A stretch of DNA of 64,000 bases from JAMLHH01 sp037189845 (GTDB lineage: Bacteria > Bacteroidota > Bacteroidia > Chitinophagales > JADIYW01): positions 716,041 through 780,040 of the forward strand of contig JBBCIS010000001.1 in the NCBI GenBank assembly GCA_037189845.1, given 5' to 3'. Shown here piece after piece: positions 17,336 to 26,397 of the stretch (positions within the stretch are counted from its first letter, which is position 1; every line of letters begins with the position of its first letter). The translations under genes were made by a program, and so were the position numbers. Below the pieces are notes generated by a model, which saw nothing but the letters and a program-made list of their open reading frames with translations, ran no database searches and had not been told where the DNA came from.

Positions 17336-18904
17336 ATGAAATCTATCGTTATCGGTACCAGGGGAAGTCAGTTAGCATTGTGGCAGGCGCATTTTACTAA
17401 AGATATATTAGAACAGCACGGCTACGAAGTGACCCTGAATGTTATCAGTACCAAAGGCGACCGGACTCAGGAGTGGAACCTTTCTTTTGATAAAATTGAA
17501 GGAAAAGGATTTTTTACCAAAGAGATAGAAGATGCTTTACTGGATGGATCAGCGGATCTGGCAGTGCATTCATGTAAAGATATGCCAACAGAAAATGCTC
17601 CCGGATTGGCCATCAAAGCATATTCATACAGAGCGAATCCTGCTGATGTCCTTTTGATAAGAAAAGAATCGATAGATGAATCATTACATATTCCTGTAAA
17701 AAAGCTGGCTGTAATAGGAACCTCCAGTGCGAGAAGAAAATCTCAGTTTTTATCTCACAGACCCGATGTGGAAGTGAAGGATCTGAGAGGAAACGTGCCT
17801 ACAAGGATTGAAAAGCTGCGTTCAGGTCAGTACGATGCGATTATTCTTGCAGCGGCAGGTTTGGAAAGATTGAATCCTGATGTCTCAGATTTAAGAGTAT
17901 TTTCATTAGCAGCGCCTTTATACATACCGGCACCGGCGCAAGGTGTTCTGGCGTATCAGATTCGGGAAAATGATGCCGAAATGGACAAAGTGTGTCAGAT
18001 TTTGCATGACGTAGAAGCTTACAAAGCGGTGCAGCTTGAAAGAGATATTCTAAGAGATTTTCACGGGGGGTGCCAGGTTCCGTTGGGTGTTTTTGCTCAA
18101 TGCGAGGGTAATAAAACACATCTATGGATTTCCAAAGCTACAGCATGGGATGCGCCATTGTTCAGAACTTATTCCGTTTTTGAAGGTCAGATTCCGGCTT
18201 CTCAGGAACTGGTCAGGAAATTTTCTTCCATTCAGCCGAAGAAAGTTTTCATCAGCAGAGATTTGGAAGAAGGTGCGTATTTCAGAACGTTTTTAACCAA
18301 GGCCGGGTTTGCAGTAGAAGATAAAAACCTTTTGAATATCAATGGTGTCAGCTTCGAAACAGATGGTCAGGCAGACTGGTTGTTTTTTACCAGCAGAAAC
18401 GGAGTGAAATATTATTTTGAGCAGATTCAATATTCAAAAGACAATTGCCCTAAAATTGGTGTGGTGAATGCAGGAACAGCTCAGGCAGTAAGAGCATTAG
18501 GATACCGGGTCGATTTTGAAGGTACATCTGCATGCACCCAAAAAACTGCTGAACAATTTGGAAGCATTGCACAAGGTAAAGTGATTTTACCACAGGCTAC
18601 ACAGGCAAGAGGTGTAATAGAGCAATCTTTGGGACATTGTGAAGTGGTATCTCTTCCGGTATATAGCAATACTATTTTAGAAGATATTGAAAAAATAAAT
18701 GCTGATATTCTGGTCTTTACCAGTCCGATGAATGCTCAATCGTATTTGCAAAAGTATCAGCCGGAAGCACATCAGCAAATTGTATCTATCGGTCCGTCCA
18801 CACAAAAAGCTATTGCAGATTTAGATTATCAAAGTACAGAGTCTTATGGTCCGATGCCCTGGGATCTGACAGATGTGGTAATGTGGCTGGCTACGGAATT
18901 GTAG
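17336..18904 (+). CDS. hemCD: Fused porphobilinogen deaminase and uroporphyrinogen-III synthase
   Basis: A 522-residue two-domain protein. Residues 1 to about 300 are hydroxymethylbilane synthase: GTRGSQLALWQ, STKGDR, VHSCKDMPT, GTSSARRKSQ, LRGNVPTRI and FHGGCQVPLG with C246 as the dipyrromethane attachment site. From about residue 305 a uroporphyrinogen-III synthase domain follows (KKVFISRDLEEGAYF, WLFFTSRNGVKYYF, VVSLPVYSNTILED, ILVFTSPMNAQSYL, IGPSTQKAI). The fusion would pass unstable hydroxymethylbilane directly to cyclisation. HemC-HemD fusions are known in some Bacteroidota. It ends 14 bases before the convergent fmt stop. Confidence 0.94.
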   Translation: MKSIVIGTRGSQLALWQAHFTKDILEQHGYEVTLNVISTKGDRTQEWNLSFDKIEGKGFFTKEIEDALLDGSADLAVHSCKDMPTENAPGLAIKAYSYRANPADVLLIRKESIDESLHIPVKKLAVIGTSSARRKSQFLSHRPDVEVKDLRGNVPTRIEKLRSGQYDAIILAAAGLERLNPDVSDLRVFSLAAPLYIPAPAQGVLAYQIRENDAEMDKVCQILHDVEAYKAVQLERDILRDFHGGCQVPLGVFAQCEGNKTHLWISKATAWDAPLFRTYSVFEGQIPASQELVRKFSSIQPKKVFISRDLEEGAYFRTFLTKAGFAVEDKNLLNINGVSFETDGQADWLFFTSRNGVKYYFEQIQYSKDNCPKIGVVNAGTAQAVRALGYRVDFEGTSACTQKTAEQFGSIAQGKVILPQATQARGVIEQSLGHCEVVSLPVYSNTILEDIEKINADILVFTSPMNAQSYLQKYQPEAHQQIVSIGPSTQKAIADLDYQSTESYGPMPWDLTDVVMWLATEL

Positions 18905-18918
18905 TTACTATACCATTC

Positions 18919-19845
18919 TTAGTCTTTGCTGAATCTATAACCTTTCAGGAACTCTGAGATATACATGCGTTTTTTACCTTCCAGCTGCAGCTCGATGATA
19001 TTTAGCCATCCATCCTCACATTTTACTCTCAGATATGTTTTGCCATCCGTGTCAAAAATTCCGTTGGCAATATCTCCATGTATTTTTTGTACCTCTGTCT
19101 GATAGATTTTTAAGATTTTTCCATCCAGATGTGTAAATGCTGCAGGAAAAGGAGATAAGCCACGAACCTTGTTATGGATTTTTTCAACCGGGTCATTGAA
19201 GTCCAGTTCGCAATCTTCTTTGAAAATTTTTGGTGCATGTTTGATCTCTGTATCAGGTTGAGGCTGTGGTCTTACATCTTCATTTTCTATTGCCTGTACA
19301 GTTTTCAATGTGAGCCTGGCTCCGAGATGCATGAGCTTGTCGTGCAGTGCAGAGGCATTATCCTCAGGAAGTATATCTACAGATTCACTCATCAGAATAT
19401 CGCCTGTATCTATTTCATGTTGAAGGAAAAAAGTTGTGACGCCGGTTTTAGTTTCTCCGTTGATAATTGCCCAATTGATCGGGGCTGCACCACGATACTG
19501 AGGCAGTAAACTCGCATGAAGATTAAATGTGCCTATCTCCGGCATATTCCAGACAACTTCCGGTAACATGCGAAATGCTACTACGATGAACAGATTTGCC
19601 TGAATGTCTTTCAGCTCCTGAATGAAGCTTTCATCCTTGAGCTTTACAGGCTGTAATACATGCAGGTTGTGTTCAAGAGCATATTTTTTGACAGCAGACA
19701 TGCTGAGCTTTTGTCCCCGGCCAGCAGGCTTATCCGGAGCCGTTACCACAGCAGCAACATCATAGCCCTTTTTTACAAGGATATCAAGACTCTCTACCGC
19801 AAATTCCGGTGTACCCATGAAAACAATTCTCAGCTTCTTTGTCAT
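18919..19845 (-). CDS. fmt: Methionyl-tRNA formyltransferase
   Basis: A 308-residue protein, normal length. The N-terminal transferase domain shows VFMGTPEFAVESL, TAPDKPAGRG, the catalytic NLHASLLPQYRGAAPINWAI with the HxSLLP signature, and HEIDTGDIL. The smaller C-terminal domain with VRGLSPFPAAF begins at about residue 208. It formylates initiator Met-tRNA from 10-formyl-tetrahydrofolate. Single gene, convergent with hemCD. Confidence 0.95.
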   Translation of the reverse strand: MTKKLRIVFMGTPEFAVESLDILVKKGYDVAAVVTAPDKPAGRGQKLSMSAVKKYALEHNLHVLQPVKLKDESFIQELKDIQANLFIVVAFRMLPEVVWNMPEIGTFNLHASLLPQYRGAAPINWAIINGETKTGVTTFFLQHEIDTGDILMSESVDILPEDNASALHDKLMHLGARLTLKTVQAIENEDVRPQPQPDTEIKHAPKIFKEDCELDFNDPVEKIHNKVRGLSPFPAAFTHLDGKILKIYQTEVQKIHGDIANGIFDTDGKTYLRVKCEDGWLNIIELQLEGKKRMYISEFLKGYRFSKD

Positions 19846-20033
19846 GATACAAAGTTAACGCTAATTACGGTTTTTGAGGTGTTGTTGGCGATTGCAAGGT
19901 CAATAATTGTCAATCAATGTCTTTGTAAATAAGACAAACATCATTAACGAGGATATAATATGATATTTTGCAAACTAAACAACATTGGATTCTGCAATTG
20001 AAAATCCCAAATCAACAATCTAAAAATCCCAAA

Positions 20034-21275
20034 TCAGGATGCTCTCAATCTTCCCGGAAGCATACCGGATCCCACTTGTTTTAATAAGACTCTGAAAAAT
20101 GCGAGAATTGGTAATTCATTTGGATTAGCGCCTTCTCCTTTTCCTATGCGCTTGAGTTGGCCGGTATACCACGACACTTCCATGATACCCATTTTGTCTA
20201 TCATGGGTACGCCTGTTTTGATGGGCTTGACGGTATGCTGAGCCATTCTGCCAGCTAAAAGCTTGTTGGGGAGATCGGGTTCTATGGCCAGTGATCTTGC
20301 AAGACCTACTAAATCTACGGCTCCGGATTCAATGGCCTGAGCCATTCCTCCTGCTGTCCTGAATCCGCCCGTGACGACTAATGGTGCTATGCTGATATTT
20401 CTGGCTTTTTCTGCAAAATCCAGAAAATATGCTTCCCGCTGACGGGTGCTGTCTTTCATTTTGATACCGGTCATAGCAGGTGCTTCATAAGTCCCGCCTG
20501 AAATTTCAATCAGATCTATACCTGCTTCTGCCAGCTGCCTGATGGTATCTAAAGATTCTTCTTCGGTAAATCCTCCCCGCTGGAAATCTGCAGAATTCAG
20601 CTTTATACTCACCGGGAAATCTTTCCCAACATTTTCACGGATAGATTTATAAACTTCGATGACAAATCTTCTCCTGTTTTCAGGAGAGCCTCCCCAGCGG
20701 TCGGTACGGATATTATGGTGCGGAGATAAGAACTGGCTTACCAGATACCCGTGCGCTCCGTGAATCTGCACTCCTGTGAAACCTGCTTTTTTGACAATGC
20801 CTGCTGCTCTGCCGAATCTTTGTATGATATCAATGATCTCTTCATCAGTAAGCTCGCGGGGTGTAGCAAAAAATGCCTGCATCTCCTTTTTGAAAGGTAC
20901 AGCGGAAGGTGATACATTTTCTTTATTCAATCCCTTTGGCGATTGCTTGCCGGGATGGTTGAGCTGTACCCAGCAATGAGTGTTATTTTGAGTAGCCGCT
21001 TGCGCCCATTCATTTAACTCTTTGAGATGGGTTTCATTTTCGATGACCACGTTTCCCGGTTCACCTATGTATCTTTTGTCCACCATGACATTGCCGGTGA
21101 TATTGATGCCAATACCGCCCTGTGCCCAGGTGCTATAAAGCTTTTTCAGTTCCTGAGTAGGAGCGTGGCTTTTACTTCCGAGCGCTTCACTCATTGCTGA
21201 TTTTAAAAGTCTGTTTTTGATAACTACTCCATTGGTTAAAGTAAAAGGTTGTGCAATGACTTCTTTGGCTTTCAT
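20034..21275 (-). CDS. NADH:flavin oxidoreductase, old yellow enzyme family
   Basis: A 413-residue FMN-binding TIM barrel. Motifs are LTNGVVIKNRLLKSAMSEAL, WVQLNHPGKQSP, the catalytic VQIHGAHGYLVSQFLSPHHNIRTDRWGGS with the paired histidine region, VSIKLNSADFQRGGFTEEES and the phosphate-binding VDLVGLARSLA. Members of this branch reduce enoates, enones or act like 2,4-dienoyl-CoA reductase without the second domain. The physiological substrate is unknown. It is a monocistronic gene with a 188-base spacer toward fmt that holds no recognisable feature. Confidence 0.9.
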   Translation of the reverse strand: MKAKEVIAQPFTLTNGVVIKNRLLKSAMSEALGSKSHAPTQELKKLYSTWAQGGIGINITGNVMVDKRYIGEPGNVVIENETHLKELNEWAQAATQNNTHCWVQLNHPGKQSPKGLNKENVSPSAVPFKKEMQAFFATPRELTDEEIIDIIQRFGRAAGIVKKAGFTGVQIHGAHGYLVSQFLSPHHNIRTDRWGGSPENRRRFVIEVYKSIRENVGKDFPVSIKLNSADFQRGGFTEEESLDTIRQLAEAGIDLIEISGGTYEAPAMTGIKMKDSTRQREAYFLDFAEKARNISIAPLVVTGGFRTAGGMAQAIESGAVDLVGLARSLAIEPDLPNKLLAGRMAQHTVKPIKTGVPMIDKMGIMEVSWYTGQLKRIGKGEGANPNELPILAFFRVLLKQVGSGMLPGRLRAS

Positions 21276-21450
21276 GAAAGATATTTATCTGAACAAAATA
21301 GTGAAATATGTGAGAGAATAGAAATTTAATAATGAGGAATAGGCAAATGAGCAAATGGCAAGAATGCAATTATGATTTTTGATTTTTGATTGATGATTTT
21401 GCTGATGCAAAAATGAAAATATATATTAGTATAAAAAATAAACTATTAAA

Positions 21451-21609
21451 GTGTATTATTTATTTGAGGGGAAATCAAAAAAATACAGAGACTTTCCGGA
21501 GCCATATCCGAAGAGAGAAGGATATATCTTTTACGAAGTTGACCCCGGGAGAATTCTCATTAAAAATGATAGACCATTTTGGCTTTTTCAAAAAGACGAT
21601 GAAAGATAA
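21451..21609 (+). CDS. Possible small protein, GTG start (uncertain)
   Basis: A 52-codon frame from GTG 21451 with a protein-like composition (YYLFEGKSKKYRDFPEPYP, then EGYIFYEVDPGRILIKND and FWLFQKDD). Another frame, 21386-21658, is longer (90 codons) but has a less natural composition. The aromatic, charged pattern makes the shorter frame the better candidate, but no family is recognised and the start is only GTG after an in-frame TAA twelve bases upstream. It may be a remnant of a longer gene. Confidence 0.35.
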   Translation: MYYLFEGKSKKYRDFPEPYPKREGYIFYEVDPGRILIKNDRPFWLFQKDDER

Positions 21610-21896
21610 ATTTTGGACGGATTTGGTGAAGCGGTTGGATGAATTGGCTGAGGGATAGAAGCGATATGACGAAGCAGAGCGGAGGCATACAAGCTGAAAG
21701 CCTGACCTCCCGCATAGCTATCGGGAGGGCAGCCCAAAAAATATTTAAAAAGCAATATCTGCATAGAAACATCGTTAGCATAACATAGTCAAAACAGCAT
21801 CGTGCTCCTTTCCAATATTATTTTTTCGGGAAATATCTTTTGTAATCGAATGATATCAGGAGTATTCATCAAATTTGTACCAATTTTCAGTGAGAT
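21610..21896. other. Intergenic region before the TonB receptor
   Basis: No gene is seen. A 7-base stem (CCTCCCG at 21705-21711 with CGGGAGG at 21721-21727) resembles the dispersed REP-like hairpins of Bacteroidota genomes; it lacks a T run and is not called a terminator. Promoter signals for the receptor gene must lie in the AT-rich last 100 bases, but no clear TAnnTTTG box was found. Confidence 0.4.
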
Positions 21897-24257
21897 ATGA
21901 AATTTTTTACGTTGTCCTTTTTGTGTCTGGTGGGTTTTCTGACAGGAACTTTACATGCGCAGGAAGAAAAATTTACGATTAGTGGTTATGTGACCGATGA
22001 TTCCAATGGTGAATCTCTGATCGGTGCCAATGTGTATATCACAAATCCGGATGGAAAGAAAACCGGTGTTTCTACCAATGTGTATGGTTTCTATTCCTTA
22101 CAATTAACAAAAGGGGAATATGAGGTGAATTATTCCTATATCGGATTCAATACAGTTGTTAAGCCGGTCAATTTAGAGTCTAATACCAAAATCAATATCA
22201 GCCTGAAAGAAGGTCAGGAACTGCAGGAAATAGTTGTGACAGCGGACCGCAAAGATGAAAATGTGCAAAGTACTGACATGGGGAAGGTAGAGTTGGGTAT
22301 AGATGCTATCAAATCCATTCCTGCGCTGATGGGTGAAGTGGATGTGATCAAGGCCATACAATTGCTACCGGGTGTACAGGCAGCAGGCGAGGGAAATTCA
22401 GGGATTTATGTAAGAGGTGGAGGACCGGATCAGAACCTGGTGCTTCTGGACGATGCGATCGTATATAATCCCGGGCACTTATTCGGATTTTTCTCGGTAT
22501 TTAATCCCGATGCAGTCAAGGGGGCTACGCTGATCAAAGGCGGAATGCCTTCGGGTTATGGGGGAAGAATTTCTTCAGTGATAGATGTGGCGATGAAGGA
22601 AGGAAACAGTAAAAGATTCCAGATGGATGGCGGGATTGGATTGATCAGTTCCAGATTGACTTTGCAGGGGCCGATTCAGAAAGATAAAAGCTCTTTCCTG
22701 GTTGCAGCGAGAAGAACTTATGCATTTGATGTTGCTCAGCCTTTGTTGAAACAAACGGACTTTGCAGGCACCAATTATAATTTTTATGATATTAACCTAA
22801 AAGCCAATTATACCTTTTCTGATAAAGACAGATTGTTTGTGAGCGGTTATTTCGGACGGGATGTTTTTGTGTATAACAATACTGACAATCAGACGAATAT
22901 CCGTATGCCATGGGGGAATGCAACAGCTACTTTGAGATGGAACCACTTGTTCAATGACAAATTGTTTATGAATACCACTTTAGTGTTCAATGATTATAAT
23001 TTTGCATTCAACGGGGGACAGAGAGATTTTAAATTTTCTGTAAAATCAGGAGTAAGGGATTATAATGCCAAGATAGACTTAGAGCATTATGCTTCTACTA
23101 AACACAAGCTGAAATACGGTATCAATTATACTTATCACATTTTTACACCTAATGTAGGAAGTGCCAGTTCGGGAGATTCTGAGTTTACCCTTTCAGAAGG
23201 TAGGAAATTTGCACATGAAATGGCTTTTTATGCGCAGGATGATTGGGATATCAGTGAAAGATTTAAGTTGACTACGGGTTTCAGATTAAGTATGTTCCAG
23301 CAGGTAGGACCGTATAATTATCTGCCGAATGGTGTTTATGCAGGAGATACTATCAAATACAAAAGAGGTCAGCCGGTGCGCACCTGGTGGGGACCAGAAC
23401 CCCGTGTAGCTATGAGATATGCCATCAATGGCGAGCAATCTATCAAGGCAGGTTTTTCTATGAACTATCAGTACGTGCATCTGGTGTCCAGCTCTAACAG
23501 TACTTTGCCTACTGATCTGTGGGTGCCGAGCTCAGCGCTGGTAGAGCCTCAGTGGGGATTGCAATATTCACTGGGATATTTCAGAAATTTCAAAAACAAC
23601 GCATATGAATTTTCTGCGGAAGCGTACTATAAGGATATGAGAAACCAGATAGAATTCTCTGAAGATCATGTGCAGGAAGTCAACCAGGAAATAGAAACCG
23701 GTTATGTATTTGGTAAAGGCTGGTCTTACGGACTGGAATTATTTGCCAAAAAATCCAAAGGGAAGTTCAACGGCTGGGTTGGTTATACTTTGTCATACAC
23801 CTGGAGGCGGTTTGATGAGCTGAACGGAGGAAAGAAATTTCCTGCGAGGTATGACAGAAGACATGACATCTCTGTAAATCTGGTCTATGAAATCAATAAT
23901 AAGTGGAGCATGGGTGCCACATGGGTATATGCTACCGGTAACGCATTTACACTGCCGACAGAGAAATATCTGATCGATTTTATGCTGATTACAGGCTACG
24001 GTGATCGGAATGCTTATCGTATTCCGCCATTCCACAGGCTGGATTATTCTGTAACTTACAAACCGAACAGAAAGCCTGAGAAAAGATTCAAATCAGAGTA
24101 TAATCTGTCGATTTACAACGTTTATAACAGGAAAAATACTTACTTCATTTATTACAAGACGGAGGGTGATTTGCTGATGGGCAATCTGACGACTAAAGCA
24201 GTCAGCGTATCGTTATTCCCTATTATTCCATCATTTACCTGGAACTTTAAATTTTAA
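21897..24257 (+). CDS. TonB-dependent outer-membrane receptor (SusC-like, carboxypeptidase-regulatory domain)
   Basis: A 786-residue protein with a signal peptide (LCLVGFLTGTLHAQ). Residues about 25-110 form a carboxypeptidase-D-like regulatory domain (ISGYVTDDSNGESLIGANVYI), followed by a plug domain (EIVVTADRK, VDVIKAIQLLPGVQAAGEGNSGIYVRGGG, NLVLLDDAIVYNPGHLFGFFSVFN) and a large beta barrel. Such receptors import siderophores, glycans or other nutrients with TonB energy. The gene downstream, 3 bases away, encodes a DUF4249 lipoprotein, the usual partner of this receptor class. The substrate is unknown; no iron or glycan genes flank it. Confidence 0.9.
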   Translation: MKFFTLSFLCLVGFLTGTLHAQEEKFTISGYVTDDSNGESLIGANVYITNPDGKKTGVSTNVYGFYSLQLTKGEYEVNYSYIGFNTVVKPVNLESNTKINISLKEGQELQEIVVTADRKDENVQSTDMGKVELGIDAIKSIPALMGEVDVIKAIQLLPGVQAAGEGNSGIYVRGGGPDQNLVLLDDAIVYNPGHLFGFFSVFNPDAVKGATLIKGGMPSGYGGRISSVIDVAMKEGNSKRFQMDGGIGLISSRLTLQGPIQKDKSSFLVAARRTYAFDVAQPLLKQTDFAGTNYNFYDINLKANYTFSDKDRLFVSGYFGRDVFVYNNTDNQTNIRMPWGNATATLRWNHLFNDKLFMNTTLVFNDYNFAFNGGQRDFKFSVKSGVRDYNAKIDLEHYASTKHKLKYGINYTYHIFTPNVGSASSGDSEFTLSEGRKFAHEMAFYAQDDWDISERFKLTTGFRLSMFQQVGPYNYLPNGVYAGDTIKYKRGQPVRTWWGPEPRVAMRYAINGEQSIKAGFSMNYQYVHLVSSSNSTLPTDLWVPSSALVEPQWGLQYSLGYFRNFKNNAYEFSAEAYYKDMRNQIEFSEDHVQEVNQEIETGYVFGKGWSYGLELFAKKSKGKFNGWVGYTLSYTWRRFDELNGGKKFPARYDRRHDISVNLVYEINNKWSMGATWVYATGNAFTLPTEKYLIDFMLITGYGDRNAYRIPPFHRLDYSVTYKPNRKPEKRFKSEYNLSIYNVYNRKNTYFIYYKTEGDLLMGNLTTKAVSVSLFPIIPSFTWNFKF

Positions 24258-24260
24258 GAG

Positions 24261-25208
24261 ATGACTGTAAAAAATATCTATATCGTATTGATGCTGGCTT
24301 TTGCACTCATTTCCTGTGAGAAAGAGATCACGGTCAATCTGCCTAAGCCGTCGGAGCAAATAGTTGTGGAAGGTTATATCGAAAATGATTTGCCGCCTTA
24401 TGTATATCTGACAAAGAATTCACCGTATTTCGGGGATTTTGATGTGAATGACTTGTCTAAATATTTTGTCAAAGGTGCGAGAATTGTTGTCAGCTCGGAA
24501 ACTGATAGCGTAGAATTGATAGAATACTCTTCGGAATTGATTCAGTTTTTACCGGAAGAAGAAAGACTGGCATTGTCGCAGTTTTTCGGATTACCGCTGG
24601 ATACGAATTTCCAGCTGCCGAATATATCTGTTTATACAATTCCTTTGGAAAGTGAATTTGTAGGTGAATTCGGGAAAACATATCAGCTGAAAATAGAGGT
24701 TGACGGAAAAGTACTGACATCTTCGACGACCATTCCTCAACCGGTATCTTTTCAATCATTGTGGACAGTGCCTCATCCTAATCCTCAATATGACACATTA
24801 ATAGAGTTGAAAGGAAGGTTAAAAGATCCTGATACTTTGGGGAATTTTTACAGGTACTTTACCCGCAAGAACAGTCAGAACTATACAAAAGGTTTTCAGA
24901 CAGTTTTTGATGATTTACTGTACAACGGCAGAGAATTTGATATCCAGGTTCCTTATGGCTGGGAACGTTTCGCTGAAGATCAGGAATTTGATTTTAACAC
25001 TTTCGGGTTCTGGAATAAAAAAGATACCTGTTATGTCAAGTTGTGTGTGATAGATAAAGCACACTATGACTTCTGGCGTACACTCGAGAATGAATTGGGT
25101 AATCAGGGCAGCCCTTTCGGAACTTTTACACGAATCCGGACCAATATCAAAGGTGGCCTGGGAATCTGGGGCGGATATGCCAGCAGTGTGAGTGTATATT
25201 ATCCGTGA
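24261..25208 (+). CDS. DUF4249 family lipoprotein
   Basis: A 315-residue lipoprotein (LMLAFALISC, Cys19). The N-terminal EKEITVNLPKPSEQIVVEGYIENDLPPYVYLTKNSPYF is the DUF4249 signature, and the C-terminus has GLGIWGGYASSVSVYYP. DUF4249 genes typically follow carboxypeptidase-regulatory TonB receptors, as here, and probably encode surface or periplasmic partners of the receptor. Function is inferred from context only. Confidence 0.87.
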   Translation: MTVKNIYIVLMLAFALISCEKEITVNLPKPSEQIVVEGYIENDLPPYVYLTKNSPYFGDFDVNDLSKYFVKGARIVVSSETDSVELIEYSSELIQFLPEEERLALSQFFGLPLDTNFQLPNISVYTIPLESEFVGEFGKTYQLKIEVDGKVLTSSTTIPQPVSFQSLWTVPHPNPQYDTLIELKGRLKDPDTLGNFYRYFTRKNSQNYTKGFQTVFDDLLYNGREFDIQVPYGWERFAEDQEFDFNTFGFWNKKDTCYVKLCVIDKAHYDFWRTLENELGNQGSPFGTFTRIRTNIKGGLGIWGGYASSVSVYYP

Positions 25209-25346
25209 TCATAGCTAAGGTATAGTCAATGTAGAATTCGCTTTTTAAGTGGATAGAAAAGCTTTGAGTTTAACGCAATTCATTAGCTGAAATAGCTTTA
25301 AGCGATGTTATATTGATTATTAATACAATCATTCAGACAATATTTT

Positions 25347-25374
25347 AACAATACAATGCATGCATTGTATTGTT
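25347..25374. promoter_or_regulatory. 28-base perfect palindrome, candidate operator
   Basis: The bases 25347-25360 are the exact reverse complement of 25361-25374 (half-site AACAATACAATGCA). It ends 32 bases before the ATG of the first PF10118 gene, in the promoter position. There is no T run and the centre is a self-complementary TGCATGCA without a loop, so it looks like a dimeric repressor site rather than a terminator. The regulator is not known. Confidence 0.55.
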
Positions 25375-25406
25375 GTGTTTATTATATTCAGATAAAATAT
25401 TGAATC

Positions 25407-26270
25407 ATGACAGCTACAACTGGTACTATTAAGGTGAGAAATGTATCGTTTAATTTTGATGATGTGACGAGGCATTGGGTGCTGGGCAATCCGATCATGA
25501 CACATTTTGTCAATAGCATGCACGTAGTATTTCCGGAAGGAGAGAAGTTTTTTATCAGGAGTGTCAGAAGATTTGCAAAAGAGGTGAAAGATGAGCAGCT
25601 CAAAAAAGATATCAAAGCTTTTTGTGGCCAGGAAGGTATCCATGCACGCGAGCATGAACGTTTTTGGGAAGTGATGGAAAAACAAGGACTGAGACCGGAG
25701 AGATTTGCCCGTTTTTTGAACAAGGCAGCCTTCAAGGGAAAATATAGCGCAGAGAGCTTATTGGTCAATGGATTGAATAAAGTGTCTCCGGGACTGGGTG
25801 ATAAGATGGGCTTGTCTGTTACAGCGGCATTGGAACATTATACTGCTATTTTTGCCAACGCGGCTTTTCATGAGCCGATTTTTACCAATGACAATATGGC
25901 TTCCCAGATGCTGGAAATGCTGCACTGGCATGCTTCTGAGGAAATTGAGCATAAAGCGGTCTGTTTTGACGTGATGAAAGAAATAGACGACAGTTATCTG
26001 CTGAGAATTTCAGGTATGGGCGTAGCTACTATAATGTTGTGGAGCTATATAGGTATTGGTCAGTTGTATTTCATCGTTCAGGACAAAGAGGTTCAATGGA
26101 AAAAAATGCCATCACAGACAAAATCTTTTACAAACAGGATTGTATTCGGAAAAATAGGAACCGGACTGGCTGAGAATTTTACCAAATATTTTCAAAAAGA
26201 TTTCCATCCTAATGATATTGATGACAGAGAGATGGTAGAACGCTTTTTTGCAGATAAATCTTATGCTTAA
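25407..26270 (+). CDS. PF10118 family predicted metal-dependent hydrolase, copy 1
   Basis: A 287-residue protein of the diiron-like PF10118 family. Putative metal ligands are in KAFCGQEGIHAREHERFW, AALEHYTAIFA and WHASEEIEHKAVCFDV, all within predicted helices, and a hydrophobic segment occurs at about residues 205-225. The family is annotated as metal-dependent hydrolase by prediction only; its fold is ferritin-like. The second copy at 26398 is clearly paralogous (shared NPFSTHF/NPIMTHF, FCGQEGIH and ADKSYA/ADKAYA ends), although the two have separate upstream regions. A 28-base palindrome sits before this copy only. Confidence 0.82.
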   Translation: MTATTGTIKVRNVSFNFDDVTRHWVLGNPIMTHFVNSMHVVFPEGEKFFIRSVRRFAKEVKDEQLKKDIKAFCGQEGIHAREHERFWEVMEKQGLRPERFARFLNKAAFKGKYSAESLLVNGLNKVSPGLGDKMGLSVTAALEHYTAIFANAAFHEPIFTNDNMASQMLEMLHWHASEEIEHKAVCFDVMKEIDDSYLLRISGMGVATIMLWSYIGIGQLYFIVQDKEVQWKKMPSQTKSFTNRIVFGKIGTGLAENFTKYFQKDFHPNDIDDREMVERFFADKSYA

Positions 26271-26397
26271 TTACCTTGTGATGAACAGGTAGGCAGGATG
26301 ATGCCGGAATATCCTGTAAATTATTCAATTGCGCATGAAATAAATACCGGCAATGATTTAATCAGATTTTAAAAATTAATTACTTAAAAATAGAATT

